A program made the translations under genes and the position numbers. Under the pieces are notes generated by a model. The model was not told the origin of the DNA and did not search any database. It saw nothing but the letters and a program-made list of their open reading frames with translations. A DNA stretch of 64,000 bases from CAWFGW01 sp963815495 (lineage in GTDB: Bacteria; Bacteroidota; Bacteroidia; Cytophagales; JAAEPT01). The DNA lies in NCBI GenBank assembly GCA_963815495.1, contig CAWFGW010000003.1, positions 52,584 through 116,583 of the forward strand, in the 5' to 3' direction. Shown piece by piece: positions 8,475 through 17,016 of this stretch (within the stretch, counting starts at the first letter, position 1; each line of letters opens with the position of its first letter).

Positions 8475-9510
8475 AGACGGAGCTAATATTCATATTACGC
8501 ACGATTTATCTTCTACTTTCCAATCATTATTTCCGAAAGAAAATTACTCAAAGCTCTGTGTTCTCGTTGATGAGAATACGGAGCTTTATTGTTTACCCAA
8601 AGTTGCCTCCTTTCTTTCAGAGGCGCATATAATTAAAATTAAAAGCGGAGAAGAAGAAAAAACACTCACCACTTGTCAAGCAATTTGGCAAGAGATGACT
8701 GATTTACAACTCGACCGTAAAGCATTAGTGATAAACCTAGGGGGCGGAGTCATTGGTGATATGGGTGGTTTTTGTGCGGCTACTTATAAAAGAGGAATTG
8801 ATTTTCTTCAAATGCCTACAACACTCTTGTCTCAAGTAGATGCCAGTGTAGGTGGGAAGTTGGGGATTGATTTCAATAGCTTTAAAAACCATATTGGTGT
8901 TTTTAGAGTTCCAAATGCCGTGTTAATTGACACCAATTTCTTAGAGACGTTAGACCCAAGAGAATTACGGTCAGGCTATGCGGAGGTAATTAAGCATGCA
9001 CTCATCGCTGATCACTCCAAGTGGGAATTTCTGATGACACAAGGCTTAAACAATCTTGATTGGGATGAAGTTGTAGAGCATTCAGTTACCATTAAAGCCA
9101 AAATAGCAGAAGAAGATCCAACAGAAAAGGGACTTCGTAAAATTTTAAATTTCGGCCATACCATAGGTCATGCGGTTGAGAGTTTTTACCTACTACAGGC
9201 AGATAAAAAACTATTGCATGGTGAAGCAATTGCAGTTGGTATGATTGCAGAAGCCTTTGTTTCTGTAAAAAGAGGGTTTATTACTCGTGCTGAAGCTGAT
9301 CAAATAAAAGAATATATTATCTCTATTTATGGTAAAGTAACTGTAGCTATAGAAGATTATAAAGAAATAGTACCGCTAACCATGCAAGATAAAAAGAACG
9401 AGAATAATGCCGTTCTATGCACGCTGTTAGCAAAAGTAGGTGAAGCCAATTTTAATAATCCAATTACAAAAGAGGATATTGTTGAAGGCTTGGATTATTA
9501 CAACGCATAA
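8467..9510 (+). CDS. aroB: 3-dehydroquinate synthase
   Basis: Second shikimate-pathway step, using NAD and a metal ion. 347 residues, normal length. Visible blocks are the glycine-rich NAD loop NLGGGVIGDMGGFCAATYKR, PTTLLSQVDASVGGKLGID, and the metal ligands in SGYAEVIKHAL, NFGHTIGHAVES and LHGEAIAVGM. The ATG lies inside the last codons of the preceding gene (ATGCATAA). aroA follows after three bases, so the three genes form one operon supplying 5-enolpyruvylshikimate 3-phosphate precursors. Confidence 0.96.
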   Translation: MHKDGANIHITHDLSSTFQSLFPKENYSKLCVLVDENTELYCLPKVASFLSEAHIIKIKSGEEEKTLTTCQAIWQEMTDLQLDRKALVINLGGGVIGDMGGFCAATYKRGIDFLQMPTTLLSQVDASVGGKLGIDFNSFKNHIGVFRVPNAVLIDTNFLETLDPRELRSGYAEVIKHALIADHSKWEFLMTQGLNNLDWDEVVEHSVTIKAKIAEEDPTEKGLRKILNFGHTIGHAVESFYLLQADKKLLHGEAIAVGMIAEAFVSVKRGFITRAEADQIKEYIISIYGKVTVAIEDYKEIVPLTMQDKKNENNAVLCTLLAKVGEANFNNPITKEDIVEGLDYYNA

Positions 9511-9513
9511 ACC

Positions 9514-10824
9514 ATGAGCGATTTAAAAGTAACGCATCCATCTAAAGTTATTAAGGCGGAAATTGATTTAACTTCCTCGAAGAGTGAAAGCAATCGCGCC
9601 TTAATTATTAATGCACTCACGCCAGAAGCTCCTATGCCTGAAAATTTGGCAGCAGCAAGGGATACACAAACAATGTTACGCCTTTTAAAGGAGGTAGGTG
9701 AAAATAAAGATACTTGGGATGTGTTGGATGCAGGGACAACCATGCGTTTTTTAACAGCATTTGCATCAGTTTCTGGAAAAAAGAAACTGATGACGGGCTC
9801 TCATCGAATGCAAGAACGACCAATTGGCGTTTTAGTAAATGCCTTAAGAGAACTGGGAGCAAGCATCACGTATACTAAAAAAGAAGGATATCCGCCCATG
9901 CAGATTAATGGATTTACTTTTAAAGGAAATTCGAAAATCACAATGCGAGGGGATGTTAGTAGCCAGTACATTTCCGCACTATTAATGGTGGCACCTTTGT
10001 TACCCAATGGTATTATCATAGAATTTTCCACCGATGTAGCGTCATGGCCTTATCTGGATATGACGATTCGAATGATGGAGTATTTTGGTGCCGAAGTAAA
10101 TCACCCGGCAAAGGGTAACTTACGAACGCTTAAAGCGGGTGAAGCAGTGACTGTAAAACCAGGGCAATACAAACCCATGCGATTTACTGTTGAAGCAGAT
10201 TGGTCTGCAGCTAGTTATTGGTATAGCATGGTCGCGCTTGCTGGTGAAGGTTCGGAGGTAGTAATAAAAGGTCTGAAAGCGGGTAAAGATTCCTTGCAAG
10301 GAGATGCCGTAATGGCCTACAATCTTTATAGTACCCATGACCACACGGGTATCATGGAGAAATTAGGTGTAAAAACCGAATGGAAAGACGGATTAACCAC
10401 CTTGTCAAAAGTTGCTTCTGTGACCTATTTCGAACACGACTTCACATTTTGTCCGGACATCGCACAAACTGTTGCGGTGATTTGTGCAGCGAAAGGCATT
10501 GATGCAAAGCTAAGTGGGTTAGAGAGTTTACGGATTAAAGAAACCGATCGTATTGATGCAATCAGAGATGAGCTTGCCAAATTTGGTGTACATGTGTCGG
10601 TAATTGGAGACGAAGCCATTCAAATTGTGAAACCAAAATTTCAACTTAATGGAGAAAAAATTTCCGTTGAGACCTATGATGACCACCGAATGGCGATGTC
10701 TTTTGCTCCTTTAGGACTACTTGGTGCGGTGGAGATAAAAAATTCTTCCGTTGTAAACAAGTCATATCCTGCGTTTTGGACTGATTTGAGCAAGGTTGGT
10801 TTTGAAATTGAAGAAGTTATATAA
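9514..10824 (+). CDS. aroA: 3-phosphoshikimate 1-carboxyvinyltransferase (EPSP synthase)
   Basis: Transfers the enolpyruvyl group of PEP to shikimate 3-phosphate. 436 residues in the two-domain EPSP fold. Substrate contacts are recognised in SSKSESNRALI near residue 20, LDAGTTMRFLTAFAS near 75, GDVSSQYISALLM near 150, SLRIKETDRID near 345 and TYDDHRMAMSF near 390. The canonical N-terminal glycine of the PEP loop cannot be placed without an alignment. Third gene of the operon; no terminator is visible before the rplM promoter. Confidence 0.95.
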   Translation: MSDLKVTHPSKVIKAEIDLTSSKSESNRALIINALTPEAPMPENLAAARDTQTMLRLLKEVGENKDTWDVLDAGTTMRFLTAFASVSGKKKLMTGSHRMQERPIGVLVNALRELGASITYTKKEGYPPMQINGFTFKGNSKITMRGDVSSQYISALLMVAPLLPNGIIIEFSTDVASWPYLDMTIRMMEYFGAEVNHPAKGNLRTLKAGEAVTVKPGQYKPMRFTVEADWSAASYWYSMVALAGEGSEVVIKGLKAGKDSLQGDAVMAYNLYSTHDHTGIMEKLGVKTEWKDGLTTLSKVASVTYFEHDFTFCPDIAQTVAVICAAKGIDAKLSGLESLRIKETDRIDAIRDELAKFGVHVSVIGDEAIQIVKPKFQLNGEKISVETYDDHRMAMSFAPLGLLGAVEIKNSSVVNKSYPAFWTDLSKVGFEIEEVI

Positions 10825-10840
10825 AAAAGACTCAGAAGCG

Positions 10841-10889
10841 TTGGATATAAAAATCAAAGATTCTATCTTTGTGTCCCCTTTTTGAGGGA
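10841..10889 (+). promoter_or_regulatory. Promoter and leader hairpin of the rplM-rpsI-rpsB operon
   Basis: TTG at 10841-10843 and TATCTTTG at 10864-10871 are 20 bases apart, a full match to the Bacteroidota -33/-7 promoter. The expected transcript start near 10875 is followed at once by a short hairpin with arms TCCC (10874-10877) and GGGA (10886-10889), like that ahead of the shikimate operon. Confidence 0.78.
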
Positions 10890-10922
10890 TGGTATAAATT
10901 GAATAAAAAAAATAGGTTTTAA

Positions 10923-11366
10923 GTGGATACACTAAGCTATAAAACAAAGTCGGCAAATAAAGCAACTGTTTCTAAGGGATGGGTTGTAGTAGATGCGAGT
11001 GACAAAGTGCTAGGAAGATTTTCTAGTGAAGTTGCAAAAATCATAAGAGGAAAGCACAAGCCTGACTTTACTCCACATGTTGATTGTGGGGATAACGTGA
11101 TTGTTATCAACGCTGAGAAAGTGAAGTTGACAGGTAATAAGTGGGATCAGAAAGAATACATCTCTCATACTGGTCATCCAGGTGGGCAGAAAGTAGTGGT
11201 AGCAAAAGATAGAATTGAAAAGAAACCTACTTTCGTTGTGGAGAACGCAGTGAGAGGAATGCTTCCTAAAAATACTTTAGGTAGAGAGCTTTTCAGAAAC
11301 CTTTTTGTTTACGAAGGATCTGAGCATCCCCATGAAGCACAACAACCTAAGAAGATAGAACTGTAA
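10923..11366 (+). CDS. rplM: 50S ribosomal protein L13
   Basis: 147 residues, standard length. The N-terminus MDTLSYKTKSANKATVSK is characteristic of Bacteroidota L13 and fixes the start at the GTG 10923, although no ATG is available. Downstream blocks include WVVVDASDKVLGRFSSEVA, HTGHPGG and AVRGMLPKNTLGRELFRNL. First gene of the usual rplM-rpsI pair; rpsI begins 11 bases later. Confidence 0.98.
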   Translation: MDTLSYKTKSANKATVSKGWVVVDASDKVLGRFSSEVAKIIRGKHKPDFTPHVDCGDNVIVINAEKVKLTGNKWDQKEYISHTGHPGGQKVVVAKDRIEKKPTFVVENAVRGMLPKNTLGRELFRNLFVYEGSEHPHEAQQPKKIEL

Positions 11367-11377
11367 AAGATAATTGA

Positions 11378-11761
11378 ATGGAAGTTTATAATACCATAGG
11401 TCGTAGAAAAACATCTGTTGCTAGAATTTACCTTAAATCAGGTAAAGGTGAAATTCTAATAAATGACAGAAAATTTGAAGAATATTTTCCAACAGAAGTA
11501 CTTCAAATTATTGTTAAGCAACCGTTTTCACTTTTGAACGACAAAGATTACGATGTAAAAGTAAATGTTGACGGTGGTGGAATTGCAGGGCAAGCAGAAG
11601 CTATTCGCTTAGCTATATCGAAAGCACTTTGTGAAGTAAATGTTGAGAATAGACCAGCATTGAAAAAAGAAGGTTTCCTTACTAGAGATTCTAGAATGGT
11701 TGAACGTAAGAAACCAGGACGTGCAAAAGCAAGAAAGAAATTCCAATTCAGTAAACGTTAA
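11378..11761 (+). CDS. rpsI: 30S ribosomal protein S9
   Basis: 127 residues. N-terminal TIGRRKTSVARIYLKSG, the central NVDGGGIAGQAEAIRLAISK and the basic C-terminal tail KKPGRAKARKKFQFSKR, which reaches the P-site tRNA in the ribosome, are all present. Second gene of the operon, with 21 bases to rpsB. Confidence 0.98.
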   Translation: MEVYNTIGRRKTSVARIYLKSGKGEILINDRKFEEYFPTEVLQIIVKQPFSLLNDKDYDVKVNVDGGGIAGQAEAIRLAISKALCEVNVENRPALKKEGFLTRDSRMVERKKPGRAKARKKFQFSKR

Positions 11762-11782
11762 TATCGATTCAAGTTACTTATT

Positions 11783-12643
11783 ATGGGTAAATTAGCATAT
11801 AAAGACCTTTTAGATAACGGTGCACACTTTGGTCACCTTACGAGAAAATGGGATCCAAGAATGGCTCCGTATATCTTCATGGAGAAGAACGGAATTCACA
11901 TTATTGATCTTAACAAGACACTTGCTTCGTTAGAAGTTGCTCAAGAAGCAATTAAAAACATTGTAAGATCTGGTAGAAAAATCATGTTTGTAGCTACAAA
12001 AAAGCAAGCACAGGATTGTGTTGCTCAACAAGCTCAAAAATTGAATATGCCTTACGCAACTGAAAGGTGGTTGGGTGGTATGTTGACTAACTTTACAACG
12101 GTAAGAAAATCGTTGAAAAAAATGTCAACTATCGAGAAAATGACAAAAGATGAATCTTTCAAAAGCATCGCTAAGAGAGAACGTTTAATGTTGGCTCGTG
12201 AAAAAGATAAATTAGAAAGAGTTTTAGGAGGTATTTCTGATTTAACACGTTTACCAGCAGCATTATTCATTGTTGATACAAAGAAAGAACATATTGCAGT
12301 TGCAGAAGCACACCGATTAGGTATTCCAGTATTTGGTATCTGTGATACTAACTGTAATCCAGAAGCTATTGATTATCCTATACCTGCTAATGATGATGCA
12401 TTCAAGTCTATTAGCGTGATCGTTAATGCAATTGGAGATGCTATCATTGAGGCTCTAGAGGAAAGAAAGAAAGCGAAGGAAGAGCAAAAACTTCAAGAAC
12501 AAGAAGATGAAAAAATTGCAGCTGATGAAGATGCAATCAGAGTTCCTGTAATCACTGATGAAGATGATGAGGAAGTGAAACCAAAAGCTAAAAAAGCAGC
12601 TCCGAAAAAAGCTGTAGCTAAAAAGGCTTCAAAAGAAGATTAA
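11783..12643 (+). CDS. rpsB: 30S ribosomal protein S2
   Basis: 286 residues. The core is typical (DNGAHFGHLTRKWDPRMAPY, ERWLGGMLTNFTTVRKSL, ICDTNCNPEAIDYPIPAND). About 50 extra C-terminal residues form an acidic stretch followed by a Lys/Ala tail (KPKAKKAAPKKAVAKKASK), a common Bacteroidota extension of unknown role. A hairpin follows 26 bases after the stop. Confidence 0.98.
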   Translation: MGKLAYKDLLDNGAHFGHLTRKWDPRMAPYIFMEKNGIHIIDLNKTLASLEVAQEAIKNIVRSGRKIMFVATKKQAQDCVAQQAQKLNMPYATERWLGGMLTNFTTVRKSLKKMSTIEKMTKDESFKSIAKRERLMLAREKDKLERVLGGISDLTRLPAALFIVDTKKEHIAVAEAHRLGIPVFGICDTNCNPEAIDYPIPANDDAFKSISVIVNAIGDAIIEALEERKKAKEEQKLQEQEDEKIAADEDAIRVPVITDEDDEEVKPKAKKAAPKKAVAKKASKED

Positions 12644-12669
12644 GAATATTCACATTCTAATTTATAATA

Positions 12670-12705
12670 ATTGAACACCTGGGTTTATTCTGGTGTTCAA
12701 TTTTG
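12670..12705 (+). terminator. Hairpin between rpsB and tsf (attenuator or terminator)
   Basis: Perfect 10-bp stem (ATTGAACACC at 12670-12679, complement at 12692-12701) with a 12-base loop, then TTTG. The T run is only four long, so termination is probably partial. It would lower tsf relative to rpsB or separate the two if tsf has its own promoter. Confidence 0.6.
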
Positions 12706-12739
12706 TTTAAAGACGTTTCAAAATTTAACTTATTAAAAA

Positions 12740-13570
12740 ATGGCAATCACTGCACAAGACGTAAATAAATTAAGACAATCTACCGGAGCTGGTATGATGG
12801 ATTGTAAAAAAGCTTTAGTTGAAGCTGAAGGTGATTTTGAAAAAGCAGTAGACTTACTACGTGCTAAAGGACAAAAAGTATCTGCAAAAAGAGCTGATAA
12901 TGAAACAACTGAAGGTAGTGTTTTTATTCAAACCAATGACGGAGGATCAGTTGGATATTTGTTAGCATTAAGTTGTGAGACTGACTTCGTTGCTAAAAAT
13001 GATGATTTCCAAGGTTTTGGAAACTCAATATTAAAGGCTGCCGCTGAAAATGATGCTGCAGATGTTGCCGCTGTAAAAGCGATTAAATTATCTGATGGTA
13101 GAACTGTTGAAGATTCAGTGGTTGACTATATCGGTAAAATCGGTGAGAAAATTGAAATTTCTAACTTTGTCAAAGTTACTGCTGATAAAGTTGTTCCTTA
13201 TATTCATTCAAATTATAAATTCGGTGTTTTGGTAGGCTTATCTGGTGCTACTTCAAACGCTGAAAGTATTGGTAAAGATGTTGCGATGCAAATTGCTGCA
13301 ATGAATCCTGTAGCTTTGAAAAAAGAAGAAGTTGCTCAAGATGTTGTTGACAGAGAATTAGCTGTAGGTAGGGAACAAGCTTTAGCAGAAGGAAAACCAG
13401 AAGCTATGATTGATAAAATTGCTGCAGGAAAACTAAATAAGTTTTTCAAAGACAACACTTTGTTAAGTCAACCATTTGTTAAAGATAATTCTAAATCAGT
13501 AGAGCAAGTTTTGAAAGATGTTGACCAATCGCTTACAGTTTCTGAATTTAAAAGAATATCTATTGGTTGA
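12740..13570 (+). CDS. tsf: Translation elongation factor Ts
   Basis: Nucleotide exchange factor for EF-Tu. 276 residues. The N-terminal UBA-like module reads KLRQSTGAGMMDCKKALVEAEGDFEKAV, with the TGAGMMDCK signature; the core has SCETDFVAKNDDF, which contacts EF-Tu. It ends 28 bases before a strong terminator that closes the ribosomal cluster. Confidence 0.98.
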   Translation: MAITAQDVNKLRQSTGAGMMDCKKALVEAEGDFEKAVDLLRAKGQKVSAKRADNETTEGSVFIQTNDGGSVGYLLALSCETDFVAKNDDFQGFGNSILKAAAENDAADVAAVKAIKLSDGRTVEDSVVDYIGKIGEKIEISNFVKVTADKVVPYIHSNYKFGVLVGLSGATSNAESIGKDVAMQIAAMNPVALKKEEVAQDVVDRELAVGREQALAEGKPEAMIDKIAAGKLNKFFKDNTLLSQPFVKDNSKSVEQVLKDVDQSLTVSEFKRISIG

Positions 13571-13598
13571 TTTGTAACCAATATCATCAACTAACGTT

Positions 13599-13632
13599 AA
13601 AAAGGCAGAACATTATGTTCTGCCTTTTTTTG
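13599..13632 (+). terminator. Intrinsic terminator after tsf
   Basis: 14-bp stem (arms 13599-13612 and 13616-13629) around GGCAGAAC, a three-base loop and a run of seven T. It ends the ribosomal protein/EF-Ts cluster. Confidence 0.92.
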
Positions 13633-13658
13633 TTAATAAATGTCTTTAAATAATTGTT

Positions 13659-14171
13659 ATGAGAAACCTATTTCAGATTTGTTTTGCCTTTTTTTCTTTT
13701 ATCTCCTGTGTATTTGCTCAAGAAGCTAAAGTAAAAACAGTTCACTTAGTAAGTGATGAAATGGATTTGTATATAGATATTCCTGATACTTCTGAAGTGC
13801 AAACATTTGAAGTCCATAAAGAGAAAACGCTATTTGGTAAGAAAGCAATTATATCTATTTACCTTCATGCTGGAAATGTATTAGGTGACATTTACATAGA
13901 AACATTTGAAAAAGATTTAAAAGAGTTAGACGCAATTAAAGATCACGGTTCTTTGAAGGAAATGTTTAAAGGTTATTATCGGCATACAGAGACTGATTTA
14001 ATTATGGAATTCCAGAACCCAAAAACGAAAGAAATTTTTTACGAATTCCATTATGTAGTAGATATTGCTGGTAAGCAGTTTTATGTCTGCTCGGATCCTA
14101 TCAAACAATATACGTTGGATGAAGTTTTGGCTATGCATGAAATAGCCGAAACACTTAGAGATAAAAGATAA
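13659..14171 (+). CDS. Exported protein of unknown function
   Basis: 170 residues with a classical signal peptide (hydrophobic core FQICFAFFSFISC, likely cleavage after VFA before QEAKV). The mature part is a mix of strands and charged helices with no motif I recognise; the C-terminus ends in a helical segment (LDEVLAMHEIAETLRDKR). Probably periplasmic. It is a single-gene unit between two strong terminators. Its function cannot be inferred from its neighbours. Confidence 0.78.
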   Translation: MRNLFQICFAFFSFISCVFAQEAKVKTVHLVSDEMDLYIDIPDTSEVQTFEVHKEKTLFGKKAIISIYLHAGNVLGDIYIETFEKDLKELDAIKDHGSLKEMFKGYYRHTETDLIMEFQNPKTKEIFYEFHYVVDIAGKQFYVCSDPIKQYTLDEVLAMHEIAETLRDKR

Positions 14172-14175
14172 TATG

Positions 14176-14205
14176 AAAGTCCTGATAGCCGTCAGGACTT
14201 TTTTT
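14176..14205 (+). terminator. Terminator shared by convergent genes
   Basis: 10-bp stem (AAAGTCCTGA at 14176-14185, complement at 14192-14201), a six-base loop and seven T. Its 3' arm overlaps the last codons of the convergent aminopeptidase gene, which ends at 14192. Confidence 0.9.
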
Positions 14206-15490
14206 GTGCCATTAAATCTTCGATTTCTTCGATTTCAATTGGAATATTTTTCATCAAATCGTTATTACCTGTAGAAGTAATTACGATATCATTCTCTAAA
14301 CGAATACCAATTGATTCCTCTAAGATATATAAGCCTGGTTCACAGGTAAATACCATTCCCGCTTCAAAAGGCATGGTTCGATCATCTACATCATGGACAT
14401 CTAACCCTAACGAATGAGAAGTGCCGTGCATGAAATATTTTTTATATAAAGGGAATTTGGGATCTTGACTTTTTAAATCATTCATAGTTACTAGTTTTAG
14501 CTCCACCAATTCTTTTTCTATTTGTTCTTTGATTCCCTCATTGTAGGTTTTGAAATCGTTTCCAATTTTTAATTCATCAATCGCATATTTTTGAGTACGT
14601 AATACGGCATTGTAAACTGCTTTTTGTCGTGTGGTAAATCTACCATTCGCAGGTATCGTTCGACTTAAATCAGCATTGTAATTACCATATTCAGCTCCGA
14701 AGTCAAATAGAATTAACTCACCATCCTTACAGGTGTGACTATTGTCAATATAATGTAAAACGCAAGAGTTTGCACCACTAGCAACTATTGGCTGATAGGC
14801 ATGACCTCGTGATCCGTTTTTAATAAACTCATGTGTAATTTCTGCTTCTATTTCATATTCTTTTACTCCAGGTTTGGTGAAGTTAAGTACACGTCTAAAA
14901 GCATTTTCAGTAATTTGGCAAGCTTTATTAATTTGCGCTATTTCTTCGGGTTCCTTAATGTATCGAAGTTGATGCATTACTGGTGCCACACTAATAAATT
15001 GTTTGTTCGGGTAATGTCGTTGTATCCAGACTCTAAAGCGGTTGTCTCTGGTTTGCACCTCTGATGTTGCTCTGGCGTGTTCGTTTGAATTAAGATAAAT
15101 GGCATTTGCAGATTCTAATATTTGAGGTAGAATGGTTTCGAAATCATCAAGCCAATAGACTGATTTTATCCCTGAAAAATATTTGGCTTCAGTTTGCGAG
15201 TGTTTATGTCCTTCCCAAATAGCAATTAACTCACTGGTTTTTTTTATAAATAATACCTCTTTGAATTCTTTTTGAGGAGAATCTGGATAGATTAAAAGAA
15301 TAGTTTCTTCTTGATCAATACCAGACAAGTAAAATAAATCGTTGTTTTGCCTAAAAGGAAAAGTTCCATCCGCATTGGTAGGCATGATATCATTCGAATT
15401 GAAAATTGCCACGGAGTTAGGTTGTAGTCGTGTGGCTAATTTCAAACGATTTTTCTGAAATAAAGTCTTATCGATAGGGTTGTATCTCAT
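14192..15490 (-). CDS. pepP: Xaa-Pro aminopeptidase (M24B)
   Basis: Removes N-terminal residues that precede proline; two metal ions in a pita-bread fold. I place the start at 15490 (MRYNPIDKTLF), giving 432 residues; the frame extends further upstream but would cover the divergent gene. Residues 1-170 are the AMP_N domain (FPFRQNNDLFYLSGIDQEE). Metal ligands are visible in LFDFGAEYGNYNADLSRT, FMHGTSHSLGLDVHD, CEPGLYI and RLENDIVI. No signal peptide, so cytoplasmic. Only 31 bases separate this start from the ATG of the divergent S8 protease. Confidence 0.94.
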   Translation of the reverse strand: MRYNPIDKTLFQKNRLKLATRLQPNSVAIFNSNDIMPTNADGTFPFRQNNDLFYLSGIDQEETILLIYPDSPQKEFKEVLFIKKTSELIAIWEGHKHSQTEAKYFSGIKSVYWLDDFETILPQILESANAIYLNSNEHARATSEVQTRDNRFRVWIQRHYPNKQFISVAPVMHQLRYIKEPEEIAQINKACQITENAFRRVLNFTKPGVKEYEIEAEITHEFIKNGSRGHAYQPIVASGANSCVLHYIDNSHTCKDGELILFDFGAEYGNYNADLSRTIPANGRFTTRQKAVYNAVLRTQKYAIDELKIGNDFKTYNEGIKEQIEKELVELKLVTMNDLKSQDPKFPLYKKYFMHGTSHSLGLDVHDVDDRTMPFEAGMVFTCEPGLYILEESIGIRLENDIVITSTGNNDLMKNIPIEIEEIEDLMAQKKS

Positions 15491-15521
15491 TTTCCTTAAT
15501 TTTATACTTAAAGATAAAGGT

Positions 15522-17015
15522 ATGAGAATCCTATTTTCCATTATAACTGTTTGCTTCTTTTTTAATTCTTTTTCCCAATCCAAGTACTGGGTCCATCTCA
15601 ATGAAAATAAATGTGGTGAATGTGTAGATCAATTTTCTGATTGGTTGACAGTTAATAATATTGTTACATTCAACAAGTCTCACTGGTTAAAAGCAGTAGC
15701 GGTTAAACTTAATAAAAGAGAAATCAATTCTCTTGAGCAACATCAGTGGGTAGATTCAATTACAGTAGTTAAACATTATCAAGTTGCCTATGCTAGTCAA
15801 GAAAATTCTAAGGAAGAAGTAGTAGATGTGCTGGAACAAATTAAAGCACAAGCTTTTGTTGAAGCAGGTCTAAATGCGAAAGGAGTAAAAGTAGGCGTTA
15901 TTGATGCAGGATTTGTGAATGTGGATAGCAACGAATTGTTTAAGCATTTGCGTGATTCAAATCGAATTATTGCTGTTAAAGACTTCATTGACACCGAAAG
16001 GAAAGATTTTTACACCAAACAAACTGCTGGCTGTAATCATGGAAGGGAAGTCTTAAAGCGAATAACAGGATACGATGAATCTAAAAATTTACTTTACGGC
16101 ATAGCTACAGGAGCCCAGTTTTATTTAGCAAGAACAGAAAATGGTGATAAAGAAGAACGGGTAGAAGAAGATAACTGGGTTGCTGCCATTGAATGGATGC
16201 ATGAGAATGGTGTTAAGCTGGTAAATACCTCCTTAGGTTATGGAAACGATTTTGACCAACCAGAAGACAATTATATCACCAAACAAATGGATGGAAACAC
16301 CGCAATGATTACTAAAGCTGCACAAATAGCCGTGAGAGACAAGGGAATGATTATTGTAGTTTCAGCGGGGAACAATGGTCGAAAAGAATGGCAAATTGTA
16401 ACAGCACCAGGAGATTGTCAAGAAGTGATTACTGTTGGGGCAACCAGCAAATCCAGCTTTTCAAAAGTAGGTTATAGTAGTATCGGAGCTGATTTTGTAA
16501 ATTATATCAAACCAGATGTATCTTGTTATTCACCCAATGGTACTTCATATTCAGCCCCTATAATTACCGGTGTTATTGCCTGTTTATTACAGAAAAATCC
16601 AGCTTTGACTAGTGATCAGGTTAAAAATTATTTGACTAAATCAGCGCATTTATATCCATTTGCAAATAATTATATAGGCTATGGGGTACCTGATTTACAA
16701 CTATTATTACGTCATATAGAGCAAGATTTACTAGTGGAAACTGCGAAAATTATTAAAGCAGAAGGTGAAACAACGTTGTCTTTAGCGTTGGATAAAGATG
16801 TTGAAAATGTGGTTTTATTTCATAAATCAGATGAATGGAAGGTGCTGCGGCAGGAAGTTAAAAAAGTAGAACTACCGAAAAGAGCGAGGCGTAACGAGGT
16901 AGGAGAGGAGTTTTATAAAGAAGACGGTAATATTTACATGAAAATCTATCGTTTACAAGACTACAACTTCACAACGGTTCAAGCTGGAGATCAGGTAGTC
17001 GAAATAAAATGGTAA
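15522..17015 (+). CDS. Secreted subtilisin-like (S8) serine protease
   Basis: 497 residues from ATG 15522, which gives a clean signal peptide (MRILFSIITVCFFFNSFSQS). Catalytic triad: Asp in GVKVGVIDAGF near residue 131, His in GCNHGREV, Ser in NGTSYSAPIITG near residue 345; the oxyanion Asn is in VVSAGNNG. An N-terminal region of about 100 residues before the catalytic domain may act as a prodomain, and about 90 residues follow it. No T9SS sorting domain is seen, so it is probably periplasmic. First gene of a tight operon; the glycosyltransferase follows after one base. Confidence 0.9.
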   Translation: MRILFSIITVCFFFNSFSQSKYWVHLNENKCGECVDQFSDWLTVNNIVTFNKSHWLKAVAVKLNKREINSLEQHQWVDSITVVKHYQVAYASQENSKEEVVDVLEQIKAQAFVEAGLNAKGVKVGVIDAGFVNVDSNELFKHLRDSNRIIAVKDFIDTERKDFYTKQTAGCNHGREVLKRITGYDESKNLLYGIATGAQFYLARTENGDKEERVEEDNWVAAIEWMHENGVKLVNTSLGYGNDFDQPEDNYITKQMDGNTAMITKAAQIAVRDKGMIIVVSAGNNGRKEWQIVTAPGDCQEVITVGATSKSSFSKVGYSSIGADFVNYIKPDVSCYSPNGTSYSAPIITGVIACLLQKNPALTSDQVKNYLTKSAHLYPFANNYIGYGVPDLQLLLRHIEQDLLVETAKIIKAEGETTLSLALDKDVENVVLFHKSDEWKVLRQEVKKVELPKRARRNEVGEEFYKEDGNIYMKIYRLQDYNFTTVQAGDQVVEIKW

Positions 17016-17016
17016 T

